Shown: one piece after another, positions 9,366 to 19,226 of the stretch
How positions within the stretch are numbered: the stretch's first letter is position 1
How the letters are laid out: each line of letters starts with the position of its first letter
Assembly: GCA_028715215.1 (NCBI GenBank)
Contig: JAQUSF010000022.1
Span: 1 to 36,965, forward strand
DNA: 36,965 bases
Origin: Candidatus Zixiibacteriota bacterium
GTDB lineage: Bacteria; Zixibacteria; MSB-5A5; GN15; FEB-12
Direction of reading: 5' to 3'
Made by a program: the position numbers and the translations under genes
The notes under the pieces: model-generated
What the model saw: only the letters and a program-made list of their open reading frames with translations
Database searches by the model: none
Told to the model about the DNA's origin: nothing

Positions 9366-10952
9366 ATGGACAGTTTCAGGAAATTTCTGAAAATAACTGC
9401 TTACGGTTTTCTCATCCTGGTTTTAGCCCTGCCGGCAGCTACGGCTATCGACCTTGACTCCTTGTTCATTGTTTCTGTCGGCGGTCAGCCCGCGTATGAA
9501 CGGTTAAGCCGGATGACGTCCTATCATGCCCGGGGGAAGGTTAACATCAACGGCCTTAATGGCCGCTTCGAAGAATTTTACATGCCCCCCAACCGTTTTT
9601 ATCTGGAAGTTGATTTTACCCATTTCCGCCTGGTTCAGGCTTATGATGGTATTACAGCCTGGCAAAAAGACCATAACGGATTTGTCTCCGAGATGGCGGG
9701 GTATGAAAAAAACAGTTTTCTCAGTGATTTATATTTTTCCGCATATGCCTATCTTTTCCCGGAGCGCCTGGAGGGTGCTTTCGAGTATCTCGGGCCGACG
9801 GTTAAAAACGGCGTCACCTGCCACCAGGTGGCTTTTTATCCCCTGGGAGAGGATACGGTCACGGTGTTCTTTGATATGCTTACCGGTACCCGTCGCTTTG
9901 TCAGCGGGAAACTGGATAATCTGGTGGCTTTGACGACTGTCGATGATTATCGCCGGATTGCCGAAGTTCTGGTTCCGTTTCATTCCCGAGCGGAAACGCA
10001 GGGCCAGGTTTTGTTTACTGAATTCACCCTCGAGGAGGTAAAATTCGATGAGCCGTTTAACCCGAAAATATTTACAAGACCCGAAAAGGCGACGGCTGAT
10101 TTCAGGTTTCCAGCAGATAAAACTCAGGTTTTAATCAACTTCGAATATAGAAACGGACATATCTATATAAAAGCTGCCGTCAACGGGAAAAAAACCGCCT
10201 GGTTTCTGCTTGACAGCGGCGCGTCCGGGAATACCTTCAATTCCGGCATACTCAAAGACTTGTCGTTACCGGAAGTGGGTTTTCTGCCGGCTAAGGGAAT
10301 GGGAGGGTTTGACAAAGTAAAACTGGTTCGTTCGGATTCAATAGTCATCGGAGAACTGACGCTTTTCAATCAGGTGGCCGGGGCTCTGGACCTTGTCGGT
10401 ATTAGTCAACCCGGCCGGGACAGTCTTGAGTTTGGCGGGATTCTTGGTTATGATTTACTTTCTCGTTTTCCGGTAATGATAAATTATAAAAATTCGACAA
10501 TTACTGTCTTTAATCCGGACAGCTTCTTGCCCCCGGATAACGGTGTGGTTGTGCCTTTTCATTTATCCATGCAAGTACCGAGTATTGAAGCCGACCTGAA
10601 TGGAATTCCTGGTCGTTTCATTATCGACCTGGGTAATCCTTTTACCCTTATTCTGCATAGTAAATTCGTTAAAACCAACGAGCTGGATAAGGCACTGACC
10701 GACATTCAGGAAATAACCCGTGATTACGGTGGAATCGGCGGCTCCGTAGCCGGTCGAACGGCTGTAGCTGAAACGTTCGTTTTTGCCGGTATTCAACTTC
10801 ATTCCCTGACCGTCGTTTTGCCGGAGGAAAGCATCGGGCTGTCAGGCTCGGAGGAAATAGCCGGAAACATCGGCAATATGCTTCTGGAAAAATTCATTCT
10901 CCTTTTTGATTATGCCCGCAGCCGCATTATTTTTTATGAGCCGGAGTCCTGA
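9366..10952 (+). CDS. Secreted protein: LolA-like N-terminal domain plus two-lobed aspartic protease
   Basis: Exported protein of 528 residues, with a signal peptide (about 1-27, cut near ATA-ID). Residues about 40-240 resemble outer-membrane lipoprotein carrier (LolA/DUF4292-like) folds: YHARGKVNINGLNGRFEEF, then alternating strands and DKVTGTR-like DMLTGTRRFVSG. Residues about 250-528 hold two retropepsin-type lobes. The first has AWFLLDSGASGNTFN (Asp283) and closes with GGILGYDLLSRFPVMINY. The second has GRFIIDLGNPFTLIL (Asp421) and closes with GNMLLEKFILLFDYAR. Both catalytic Asp are kept, although the second motif is DLGN rather than D[ST]G. It stands alone after rodA. Substrate is unknown; the periplasmic location is inferred from the signal peptide. 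Confidence 0.7.
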   Translation: MDSFRKFLKITAYGFLILVLALPAATAIDLDSLFIVSVGGQPAYERLSRMTSYHARGKVNINGLNGRFEEFYMPPNRFYLEVDFTHFRLVQAYDGITAWQKDHNGFVSEMAGYEKNSFLSDLYFSAYAYLFPERLEGAFEYLGPTVKNGVTCHQVAFYPLGEDTVTVFFDMLTGTRRFVSGKLDNLVALTTVDDYRRIAEVLVPFHSRAETQGQVLFTEFTLEEVKFDEPFNPKIFTRPEKATADFRFPADKTQVLINFEYRNGHIYIKAAVNGKKTAWFLLDSGASGNTFNSGILKDLSLPEVGFLPAKGMGGFDKVKLVRSDSIVIGELTLFNQVAGALDLVGISQPGRDSLEFGGILGYDLLSRFPVMINYKNSTITVFNPDSFLPPDNGVVVPFHLSMQVPSIEADLNGIPGRFIIDLGNPFTLILHSKFVKTNELDKALTDIQEITRDYGGIGGSVAGRTAVAETFVFAGIQLHSLTVVLPEESIGLSGSEEIAGNIGNMLLEKFILLFDYARSRIIFYEPES

Positions 10953-11012
10953 TTTTGTAACCATACTGTTTTAGGTATGTTTTACCATGTAGTATTAGAA
11001 AACGCAAAAAAC

Positions 11013-11041
11013 TTGACATCCTTCAAGTGGCCTGTTATCTA
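11013..11041 (+). promoter_or_regulatory. Sigma-70-type promoter of the beta-barrel/gapA operon
   Basis: TTGACA at 11013-11018, a 17-bp spacer, and TATCTA at 11036-11041. It lies in the 205-bp gap between the protease gene and the beta-barrel gene, about 115 bp upstream of the latter, and is the only good sigma-70 match in that gap. It probably starts the mRNA that runs through gapA, pgk, tpiA, secG and the tRNA. Confidence 0.55.
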
Positions 11042-11157
11042 AACTTTATGTTGATATTTGATTGTCAGATAAAGCCGTTGTGACGTATTAGTTTTCGTAA
11101 GGTATGGTGTTTTTTAGTCGATATAGGCTGATATAGGTGACTGGTAATTTCAGGAAT

Positions 11158-12854
<1,697 letters not shown>

Positions 12855-12872
12855 AGAAGAGAGGAGTGAGTA

Positions 12873-14087
12873 ATGAATAAACTTACCGTATCTGATATTA
12901 ATTTTCGGGGTAGGAGGGTGCTTCTGCGGGTGGATTTTAACGTCCCGCTGGACAAGCAGCTTAAGATTACTGATGACCGGCGGATTCGGAGCGCCCTGCC
13001 GACTATACAGAAAATTACCCGGGACGGCGGTAAGGTTATCGCCTGTTCGCATCTTGGCCGCCCCAAGGGTAAACCGGTCGCTTAAATGTCATTGCACCCG
13101 GTAGCCGAGAAGCTGTCGGAACTGCTGGGTCGGGAGGTGAAATTTGCCGAGGATTGTATTGGTCCCGAGGCCTCTAATTTAGTCGGCAAAATGAAGGAAG
13201 GCGACTGCATCCTGCTTGAAAATCTGCGTTTTCACCCCGAAGAAGAAAAAAATGACTCCGGGTTCGCCCGGAAGCTGTCTTCGCTGGGGGATATTTATGT
13301 CAATGATGCTTTCGGCTCGGCACATCGCGCCCATGCTTCCACGGAAGGTGTCACGCATTATTTTTCCCAGTCGGTCGCCGGTTTTTTGATGGAAAAGGAA
13401 TTGCGTTATCTGGGACTGGCTCTGGCTGACCCGCAAAGGCCCTTTGCCGCAGTTCTGGGCGGGGCTAAAATTTCCGGTAAAATTGATGTGATTGAAAATC
13501 TCCTCGGAAAGGTTGACCTTTTATTAATCGGCGGCGGCATGGTCTTTACTTTTGCCAGAGCCATGGGCTACACAATCGGCGATTCCCTTCTTGAGGAAGA
13601 CAAAATCGAACTGGCTCGGGAAATCATCGAAACCGCCAAAAGCTCCCAAACCAGGTTGATTTTCCCGGTTGATATCACCGCGGCGGAAGATATCAACGAA
13701 ACCGCCAAAACCAGGGTGGTTCCAATAGAACAGATCCCTGCCGGTTTTAAAGGTCTGGATATTGGTCCGAAATCCATCGAGTTGTTCAGGCATGAACTGA
13801 AAAAGGCCCGGACGGTTATCTGGAATGGCCCGATGGGTGTTTTTGAATGCAAGCCGTTTGCTGAAGGAACCTTCGCTATTGCCAGGATTCTCGCCGACAT
13901 TACGTCTCAGGGTGCCGTGACGGTAGTCGGCGGGGGCGATTCGGCGGCGGCGGTCAGCGAAACCGGTCTGGAGGAAAAGCTCACCCATATTTCAACCGGT
14001 GGCGGGGCATCGCTGGAATTCCTTGAAGGGAAAATCCTGCCCGGTGTAGCCGCCCTGACCGATAGCTCCAAAGTGGAAGTGCGCTGA
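12873..14087 (+). CDS. pgk: Phosphoglycerate kinase, interrupted by an in-frame TAA
   Basis: Phosphoglycerate kinase takes the acyl phosphate of 1,3-bisphosphoglycerate to make ATP. The reading frame is cut into 70 codons (12873-13085) and 333 codons (13086-14087), in the same frame, with TAA at 13083-13085 directly followed by ATG. The N-terminal piece holds the substrate-binding blocks [21 protein letters not shown] and SHLGRPKGK. The second piece resumes at [14 protein letters not shown] without a gap and carries [13 protein letters not shown], the hinge, WNGPMGVFE and GGGDSAAAV. Intact PGKs read straight through GKPV-x-x-SL, so one codon has become a stop; GAA, AAA or CAA to TAA is a one-base change. 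Either it is a sequence error, a fresh nonsense mutation, readthrough, or two peptides made by stop-start coupling. No ribosome site precedes the second ATG. Confidence 0.93.
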
Positions 14088-14088
14088 T

Positions 14089-14838
14089 ATGCGGCAGAAA
14101 ATCGTAGCCGGCAACTGGAAAATGAACGGCACTATCGCCGAAACGGAAAACCTGCTTCGGGAGCTCCTGGCCGGCAAGTTGAATAATCAAAATGTAAAGG
14201 TGGTTGTCTGTCCGCCCTATACCTCGCTTCATGTTGCTTCGAAAATCCTTAATGGAAGCCATATCGCCCTGGGTGCCCAGAATATGTCGGAACATGCCCG
14301 GGGCGCTTATACCGGCGAGATTTCCCCGGAGATGCTCTTGACAGCCGGGGTGCTCTATGTTATTTTAGGACACTCTGAAAGGCGTCAATACCACGCCGAG
14401 ACCGACCAACTGGTTAACGCCAAAGTTAAACTTGCCCTTCAGACCGGCCTGATACCCATTATCTGTGTCGGGGAATTACTCTCCGAAAGAGAAGAAGGAC
14501 GGACGGAAACGGTGGTTGGTAAACAGGTGGCGGGGACGCTTTCGGGACTGACCGCCGAGGCACTGAATAAGGTGGTTATCGCTTATGAACCGGTATGGGC
14601 TATTGGAACCGGTAAAACGGCTACGCCGCAGATGGCTCAGGAAGTCCATGCTTTCATAAGAGACCGGCTGATGGCAATCGATAAAACCACCGCCGGTAAA
14701 GTGCCGATTCTATACGGCGGGTCGGTTAAACCGGATAACGCGCTCGGGTTGCACCGTCAACCGGATATCGATGGTTCCCTGGTGGGCGGGGCTTCTTTGA
14801 AAGCGGATGATTTTATGGCGATTATTAATGCAGTTTAA
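14089..14838 (+). CDS. tpiA: Triosephosphate isomerase
   Basis: TIM-barrel enzyme of 249 residues that interconverts dihydroxyacetone phosphate and glyceraldehyde-3-phosphate. All catalytic residues have their usual numbers: Lys11 in GNWKMNGT, His95 in VILGHSERRQ and Glu167 in AYEPVWAIGTGKTA. The flexible loop 6 (WAIGTGKTA) and the phosphate-binding YGGSVKPDN and LVGGASLK are intact. It begins 1 bp after the pgk stop, so translation is probably coupled to pgk. This makes the interruption in pgk more striking, because tpiA is unaffected. Length and motifs are fully normal. Confidence 0.97.
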   Translation: MRQKIVAGNWKMNGTIAETENLLRELLAGKLNNQNVKVVVCPPYTSLHVASKILNGSHIALGAQNMSEHARGAYTGEISPEMLLTAGVLYVILGHSERRQYHAETDQLVNAKVKLALQTGLIPIICVGELLSEREEGRTETVVGKQVAGTLSGLTAEALNKVVIAYEPVWAIGTGKTATPQMAQEVHAFIRDRLMAIDKTTAGKVPILYGGSVKPDNALGLHRQPDIDGSLVGGASLKADDFMAIINAV

Positions 14839-14855
14839 ATTGGAGGACTGAATTC

Positions 14856-15278
14856 GTGTTTGTAGCCTGGGTTATTTTTCATGTGATAGTTTGTATTGCC
14901 CTGATTCTGGTGGTTTTGATGCAGTCATCAAAAGGAGAGGGTCTGGCGGGTACGGCTTTTTCCAGCGGTTTATCCGGGGCGGTTTTTGGCGGTCGCGGGG
15001 CGGCCACTTTTTTATCCAAAGCGACCAGTGTGCTGGCAATCGTATTTATGCTTAATTGCGGCGCCCTGGCTTTTATGTCTTCCCGAACCCGCACCGAGGT
15101 CGTGAGTCCCCAGAATGTTACTGAATCGGTGGTGACTCGTGAAGCGCAAAAAGAATATGAACAGCAGATGCAGCATCAGCAACAGCAAATGGCGACGGAT
15201 TCGGCGGCTCAAACCGGTGAACCGGTTAACCTGGATGATTTGATGAACCCTCCCCCTGATAGCAGCGCTGGACAATAA
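14856..15278 (+). CDS. secG: Protein-export membrane protein SecG
   Basis: Small subunit of the SecYEG translocon. The 140 residues start at a GTG preceded by GGAGG. Helix 1 (VAWVIFHVIVCIALILVVLMQ), the cytoplasmic loop SSKGEGLAGTAFSSGLSGAVFGGRGAATFLSKAT and helix 2 (LAIVFMLNCGALAFM) are exactly the SecG pattern. The C-terminal third is longer than usual, rich in Gln and Pro (QQMQHQQQQMA), and probably disordered. It follows tpiA by 17 bp and precedes a tRNA-Leu gene, an order also known in other phyla. Confidence 0.95.
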   Translation: MFVAWVIFHVIVCIALILVVLMQSSKGEGLAGTAFSSGLSGAVFGGRGAATFLSKATSVLAIVFMLNCGALAFMSSRTRTEVVSPQNVTESVVTREAQKEYEQQMQHQQQQMATDSAAQTGEPVNLDDLMNPPPDSSAGQ

Positions 15279-15289
15279 AGTTGGTATAT

Positions 15290-15371
15290 GCGGAAGTGGT
15301 GGAACTGGCAGACACGCTATCTTGAGGGGGTAGTGGGGTAACTCGTGCGGGTTCAAGTCCCGCCTTCCGCA
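15290..15371 (+). tRNA. tRNA-Leu (anticodon GAG)
   Basis: Cloverleaf found by eye. The acceptor stem GCGGAAG (15290-15296) pairs with CTTCCGC (15364-15370), with discriminator A at 15371. D-arm GTGGAACTGGCAGACACGC is of the tRNA-Leu type. The anticodon stem CTATC/GGTAG encloses TTGAGGG, giving anticodon GAG for CUU/CUC codons. A short variable arm (GGG-TAA-CTC) marks a class II tRNA, and the T-arm is GCGGG-TTCAAGT-CCCGC. CCA is not encoded. It sits 11 bp after secG and before a strong terminator, so it is probably processed from the operon mRNA. Confidence 0.95.
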
Positions 15372-15382
15372 TTGAATGATAT

Positions 15383-15419
15383 AAGGCTTTTAACCGTAAC
15401 AGGTTAAAAGCCTTTTTTG
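15383..15419 (+). terminator. Rho-independent terminator after tRNA-Leu
   Basis: A perfect 13-bp stem, AAGGCTTTTAACC (15383-15395) with GGTTAAAAGCCTT (15402-15414), a 6-nt loop and a run of T. It closes the beta-barrel/gapA/pgk/tpiA/secG/tRNA operon. Confidence 0.92.
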
Positions 15420-15499
15420 TGGTTTTTTTAAAATTTGTAAGATTAAATACAATAATAATATAAAATAAACCGGGGCTTCCTTAAATGAATAAATAACAC

Positions 15500-15541
15500 T
15501 TGACAAATAAACAAACCAAACGTTTTTTGTTTATAACGTTT
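15500..15541 (+). promoter_or_regulatory. Promoter region with inverted repeat, candidate TetR operator
   Basis: A TTGACA box at 15500-15505 is followed by a perfect inverted repeat AAACGTT (15518-15524) and AACGTTT (15535-15541) with 10 bp between, centred about 30 bp before the TetR start. Repeats of this size and position are typical operators of TetR-family autoregulators. A -10 box at ideal spacing is not clear, so the promoter itself is tentative. Confidence 0.45.
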
Positions 15542-15560
15542 AGATATTTGGATAGAATAT

Positions 15561-16157
15561 TTGAGGAATACTAATAAAAAAGCTCTCATTTTAAAAACTT
15601 CCCAAGTTTTATTTGCCCAGTTTGGATTAAAAAAAGTTACCACTGATGAGATAGCTAATCAGGCCGGAGTTTCCAAAGCCACGGTTTACAAATATTATCG
15701 CAATAAGTATGAAATCTTTAATGATATTGTCCAGTTCGAGTTTGATCAGCTGCTTACGACAATCAGGGAGGCAGTTGCTAATGAGGTTTCAATAATCGAA
15801 AAATTTAGGGCGCACTTACTTACCAAGATAGAAAAACTGCGTAAACTGATTAATTTTTATAGGGTCACCCAGGAAGAATGGGGTGATTATTGGCCATACG
15901 TGGAAGATATCCGTCAACGTTTTATGGAAGAAGAGAAAAAGATAGTCAGGGATATTCTCCGTCTGGGTAACGAGACCGGAGAACTTGACGTCAAAAACGT
16001 CGACCTGGCGGCACATATTATAACGGTAGCGCTGAAATCGGTGGAATTTCCATGGGCTATCGAGACTCAGGAAATGACGGTGCCGGATTATGTAAATATG
16101 ATGTTGAGTATGTTGATGGAAGGTTTGAAAAAGAGAGAAACAATTGCTAACGGATAA
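15561..16157 (+). CDS. TetR/AcrR-family transcriptional regulator
   Basis: A 198-residue regulator. The N-terminal helix-turn-helix is clear: ILKTSQVLFAQFGLKKVT, then TTDEIANQAGVSKATVYKYY (about 27-46), the classical TetR signature. The C-terminal ligand domain has no recognisable family. The start used is a TTG; no in-frame ATG exists before the helix-turn-helix, and the region upstream is AT-rich. It begins a new unit after the operon terminator and is followed on the same strand by the 614-residue gene 66 bp downstream, its most likely target. The inverted repeat upstream suggests autoregulation. The inducer cannot be guessed from sequence. Confidence 0.9.
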   Translation: MRNTNKKALILKTSQVLFAQFGLKKVTTDEIANQAGVSKATVYKYYRNKYEIFNDIVQFEFDQLLTTIREAVANEVSIIEKFRAHLLTKIEKLRKLINFYRVTQEEWGDYWPYVEDIRQRFMEEEKKIVRDILRLGNETGELDVKNVDLAAHIITVALKSVEFPWAIETQEMTVPDYVNMMLSMLMEGLKKRETIANG

Positions 16158-16222
16158 ATAATAGCCAGTATGCAAATTGAAATTTAAAGGTTGTTTTCAT
16201 TAACTTATATAAAGAGGTTTGG

Positions 16223-18067
16223 ATGTCTTCTCCTTATAATAAAAAGCAGGTTAGTGATGGTTGGGAAGATTTAAACAGTAAAAGGCCGCATACTTTTCAT
16301 ATTCCGGTTATGGGCACCGGTTTTACTATTGATACGCCTCTCAAAGTCGCCCGTTATGGAATTTCTTCGGTGATATCGCTCGGCGATGATCGGCTGATTG
16401 AGCAGTTAAGGAAATTTCATTGTGACCAAAGAGGTATATTATACCAGCCGATTCTGGAGGAAGAAGACGATTCCCGGGCAAGGCGCATAACAGCATATTT
16501 AAATTTTGTCAATGCTCAGGTAAGGGAACAGTTCCAGTTATTGCAGGAAGCGACCTTTGAACCGGGAAGTGAAATTACCAGATATTTCGAGATGCTCCCC
16601 GATTCTCCCTTAAAGCTGGCATACGACAACATGCTGACTACATCGGATTTAATAGAGAAGGTCAACAAGCAAACTGCTTTGCGCCGATTGATATCTCCGG
16701 GCAGTATCGATGTCAATATAATGACCAAGGTTGACCATGACCAGTACCGGGACGGCGTTCGTTTACCAGCCGAGTATGCGCTGGCAATGTCTTCTCTTCG
16801 AGGTTATGCCAGAAGCAACCTGAATTCGTCGATTATCCTTTCTGCCGGTTTAAACCGTCGTCTTTTCAACTATATTTCAAAGTTCGATGATTTTTTCCCT
16901 GATCATCGCGGTGTTATAAAGAAGAAAATTGTATTGAAAGTCAGTGATTTTCGTTCGGCGGTCATTCAGGGGAAACTCCTGGCTAAACTGGGTTTGTGGG
17001 TCTCGGAATACCGGATTGAATCAGGATTGAATTGCGGCGGGCACGCTTTCGCTACCAAAGGTAATTTGATGGGTCCCATTCTTGAGGAATTCAGACGCAA
17101 TAAACAACATCTGGTTGAACAACTCTTGGCGACATACATGGTCTCTTTAAAGGCCATTAAAAAGATTGACCTTGAAACACCGTCGGAGGTTCGCATTACT
17201 TTTCAGGGGGGGATTATTACAGCTGAAGAGAACAGTTTTATCATGAAATATTACAAACTTGACGGTACCGGTTGGGGAACACCTTTTCTTCTGGTGCCCG
17301 AGGTTACGAATGTCGATGAAAACCATCTGAAAAAGCTGGCCGGGGCTACGGCTAAAGATATCTGTCTAAGTGAAAATTCTCCGCTGGGGGTGTTATTCTG
17401 GAGTATGAATAACTCAGCCAGTGAAAGGCTTCGACGACTTAGAATTCTTAAAGGTAGTCCTGGCAGTTCGTGTCCGAAGGGTTATTTGAAATCCGATACC
17501 GAGTTCAGCCATCTTCCCCTCTGTCCGGCTTCTCGTCTCTATCAGAGACGGAAAATCAAGCAGATTTCAGATAATGGTTTTAACTCATCGAAAAGGGGAG
17601 CTTATATCAGCAGGGTTATGAAAAAATCATGTATATGTAATGATCTTGCCGGTGGGGTACTCGTTAAAAACGGTATCGATCCGGAGGCTCATCCGGCTAT
17701 CTGTTGCGGGCCGGGGATTGTCAATTTTTCACAGGTAACGACTCTGGAAAAGATGATTGACCATATCTATGGCCGGGTATCTCTGTTAAACGGTCCGGAA
17801 CCTCAGTATATCTTCATCAAGGAATTAAGCTTATATGTCGATTATCTTCGCCTCGAGATAGAGAAGACTTCTAAAGGTACTATTATCAGAACGGCCTCGT
17901 ATTTTGATGAATTCAAAAATAATCTTGCCGACGGTATTGAATATTACAGAAACCTGGCGGAACAATTCGGTAAAGACCAAAAAGAATGTTTTATCAGAGA
18001 GCTGGAGAAGATATGGCGGGATATTGAAAATATCATTATTGGTATAAAAGCTCTGCCGGCTGTTTAG
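16223..18067 (+). CDS. Uncharacterised 614-residue Cys-containing protein, possible FMN TIM-barrel (NPD-like) relative
   Basis: No family name comes to mind. The N-terminus, HIPVMGTGFTIDTPLKVARYGISSVIS, recalls the opening strand and helix of nitronate monooxygenase/2-nitropropane dioxygenase barrels (IQGGM-like, then a TP-x-x-A helix and a GG-like turn). A middle block reads ESGLNCGGHAFATKG (Cys271). The C-terminal third has Cys417 (SSCPKGY), Cys434 (LPLCPASR), Cys470 and Cys472 (SCICND), and Cys494-Cys495 (ICCGPGIVNF), enough for a metal or Fe-S site. No signal peptide or membrane helix is seen, so it is cytoplasmic. It is long for a single TIM barrel. Its start has AAGAGG 9 bp upstream. 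The TetR gene before it probably controls it. The fold suggestion is a guess from motif shape. Confidence 0.5.
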   Translation: MSSPYNKKQVSDGWEDLNSKRPHTFHIPVMGTGFTIDTPLKVARYGISSVISLGDDRLIEQLRKFHCDQRGILYQPILEEEDDSRARRITAYLNFVNAQVREQFQLLQEATFEPGSEITRYFEMLPDSPLKLAYDNMLTTSDLIEKVNKQTALRRLISPGSIDVNIMTKVDHDQYRDGVRLPAEYALAMSSLRGYARSNLNSSIILSAGLNRRLFNYISKFDDFFPDHRGVIKKKIVLKVSDFRSAVIQGKLLAKLGLWVSEYRIESGLNCGGHAFATKGNLMGPILEEFRRNKQHLVEQLLATYMVSLKAIKKIDLETPSEVRITFQGGIITAEENSFIMKYYKLDGTGWGTPFLLVPEVTNVDENHLKKLAGATAKDICLSENSPLGVLFWSMNNSASERLRRLRILKGSPGSSCPKGYLKSDTEFSHLPLCPASRLYQRRKIKQISDNGFNSSKRGAYISRVMKKSCICNDLAGGVLVKNGIDPEAHPAICCGPGIVNFSQVTTLEKMIDHIYGRVSLLNGPEPQYIFIKELSLYVDYLRLEIEKTSKGTIIRTASYFDEFKNNLADGIEYYRNLAEQFGKDQKECFIRELEKIWRDIENIIIGIKALPAV

Positions 18068-18156
18068 AATATATTCCGATAAAGGTACACTCTAAAATTT
18101 TCTGTTTTCCGTATTCTTAATATCTAATATACAATACTTATATTGAGTAAAAACTG

Positions 18157-19155
18157 TTACGGGCAATCGGGCAGGGGGGTGTGTGACAGGTAGAGATAAT
18201 CAATTAGCCGGGTAATATCGGTTATATCCGGGTCAGTTAAGGGATAACCGCCTGACTGGTCGACATCGGCTTCCTCCGGACAGCATAGCGGCTTGTGCGA
18301 TAAATAGAGGAAATCGATGATTCGGGCGATATCGGTTATGTCCGGGTTCTCGTCCGGGGAACAATCCGTATTACCGACGAAGCCAATACAACAGCAAGCA
18401 TCACCGATACCATCTTTGTCGGAATCTTCCTGTCCAATATTTGCGATCATGGGACAATTATCACATGAATCGCCATAACCGTCAAAATCACTGTCTTCCT
18501 GGAGTGGGTTATGGTCGAAAGGACAGTTATCAATACCATCTGGGATCAGGTCATTGTCGCTATCAAGAGGGAAATTAACATCCATAATAGTGTCTATACC
18601 AGTCCAAATTGGAGTGTATATTCCTCCTTTCCAATCACCCAATTGAAAAGTGGCATCTGGAGCCCAAAGACCAGTATCGATGATGATTTTGTCTATAATG
18701 GACCAACCAGTTACTGCTGTGAAATAATAGGTAACCCACAGTCGCCTGATATCGTCAGGTTCGATATATAAAGGATAAGTACTTGAACCCGAGAACTGGA
18801 AACGACAATAATAATTAGCTGAATCTATATTATTATATGGGTACAGTAATTGCTCATTGTAAAGATACGATGCAATAAGGCTAACCCTTGCACTATCCAT
18901 TTTTATTAGTGAATCACTCCATTGAAAACCAAGATAAGCTTTATCAATTTCATTGACATCATTGATTACCCAAAGTTCTATTTGTATTTGATATTGTTCG
19001 AGAACAGAGTCCGGCTGTAAAGCAATTACTAAGTCTACGGTGTCAGGATTACCATAGTCATTAGCTGATACAATCATTGAAAAACAAGGTAAAATAAGAA
19101 ATATTATAAGCCATATTTTACATATAAAATTGACAAGGTGGGATTCGAATACCAT
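18157..19155 (-). CDS. Secreted protein with thrombospondin type-3 repeats and dockerin-like C-terminal tag
   Basis: A 332-residue exported protein. The ATG has GGAGG 8 bp upstream; a signal peptide lies at about 8-33 (IWLIIFLILPCFSMIVSA). Residues about 35-200 are a beta-rich domain I do not recognise. Residues about 200-255 are three calcium-binding thrombospondin type-3 repeats (DSDNDLIPDGIDNCP, DSDFDGYGDSCDNCP, DSDKDGIGDAC). The last 78 or so residues form a Cys-rich tag with two dockerin-like calcium loops (PDITDIARIIDFLYL and PDITDITRLIDYLYL). That tag is nearly identical, at DNA level too, to the end of the gene at 19284. The body is visibly AT-rich while the tag is not, which suggests separate origins. 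Likely cell-surface or secreted; function unknown. Confidence 0.8.
   Translation of the reverse strand: MVFESHLVNFICKIWLIIFLILPCFSMIVSANDYGNPDTVDLVIALQPDSVLEQYQIQIELWVINDVNEIDKAYLGFQWSDSLIKMDSARVSLIASYLYNEQLLYPYNNIDSANYYCRFQFSGSSTYPLYIEPDDIRRLWVTYYFTAVTGWSIIDKIIIDTGLWAPDATFQLGDWKGGIYTPIWTGIDTIMDVNFPLDSDNDLIPDGIDNCPFDHNPLQEDSDFDGYGDSCDNCPMIANIGQEDSDKDGIGDACCCIGFVGNTDCSPDENPDITDIARIIDFLYLSHKPLCCPEEADVDQSGGYPLTDPDITDITRLIDYLYLSHTPLPDCP
18158..18395 (-). repeat. Tag cassette, copy 1 (direct repeat of 19285-19522)
   Basis: 238 bp matching 19285-19522 base for base apart from 18385 (A here, G in the other copy). Identity stops abruptly at both ends: the next base outside each copy differs within a few positions. 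It encodes the dockerin-like C-terminal tag of two otherwise unrelated secreted proteins in the same reading frame, and ends one base before the stop codon is complete (TAA here, TAG there). Confidence 0.93.
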
Positions 19156-19226
19156 ATAATATCCTCCATAGATAATGAATTTACTATATTTATTAGGAGC
19201 TATTACTCAATGAGGCACAATCTAAT

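Noticed and set aside
13083-13085. Genetic-code change with TAA read as an amino acid
   Set aside because: TAA ends many intact genes here, including accA, gapA, pyk and secG, so a general reassignment is excluded.
15290-15371. tRNA-Leu as an integration site for a genomic island starting at the TetR gene
   Set aside because: No integrase and no second copy of the tRNA 3-prime end were seen in the window; the following genes look chromosomal.
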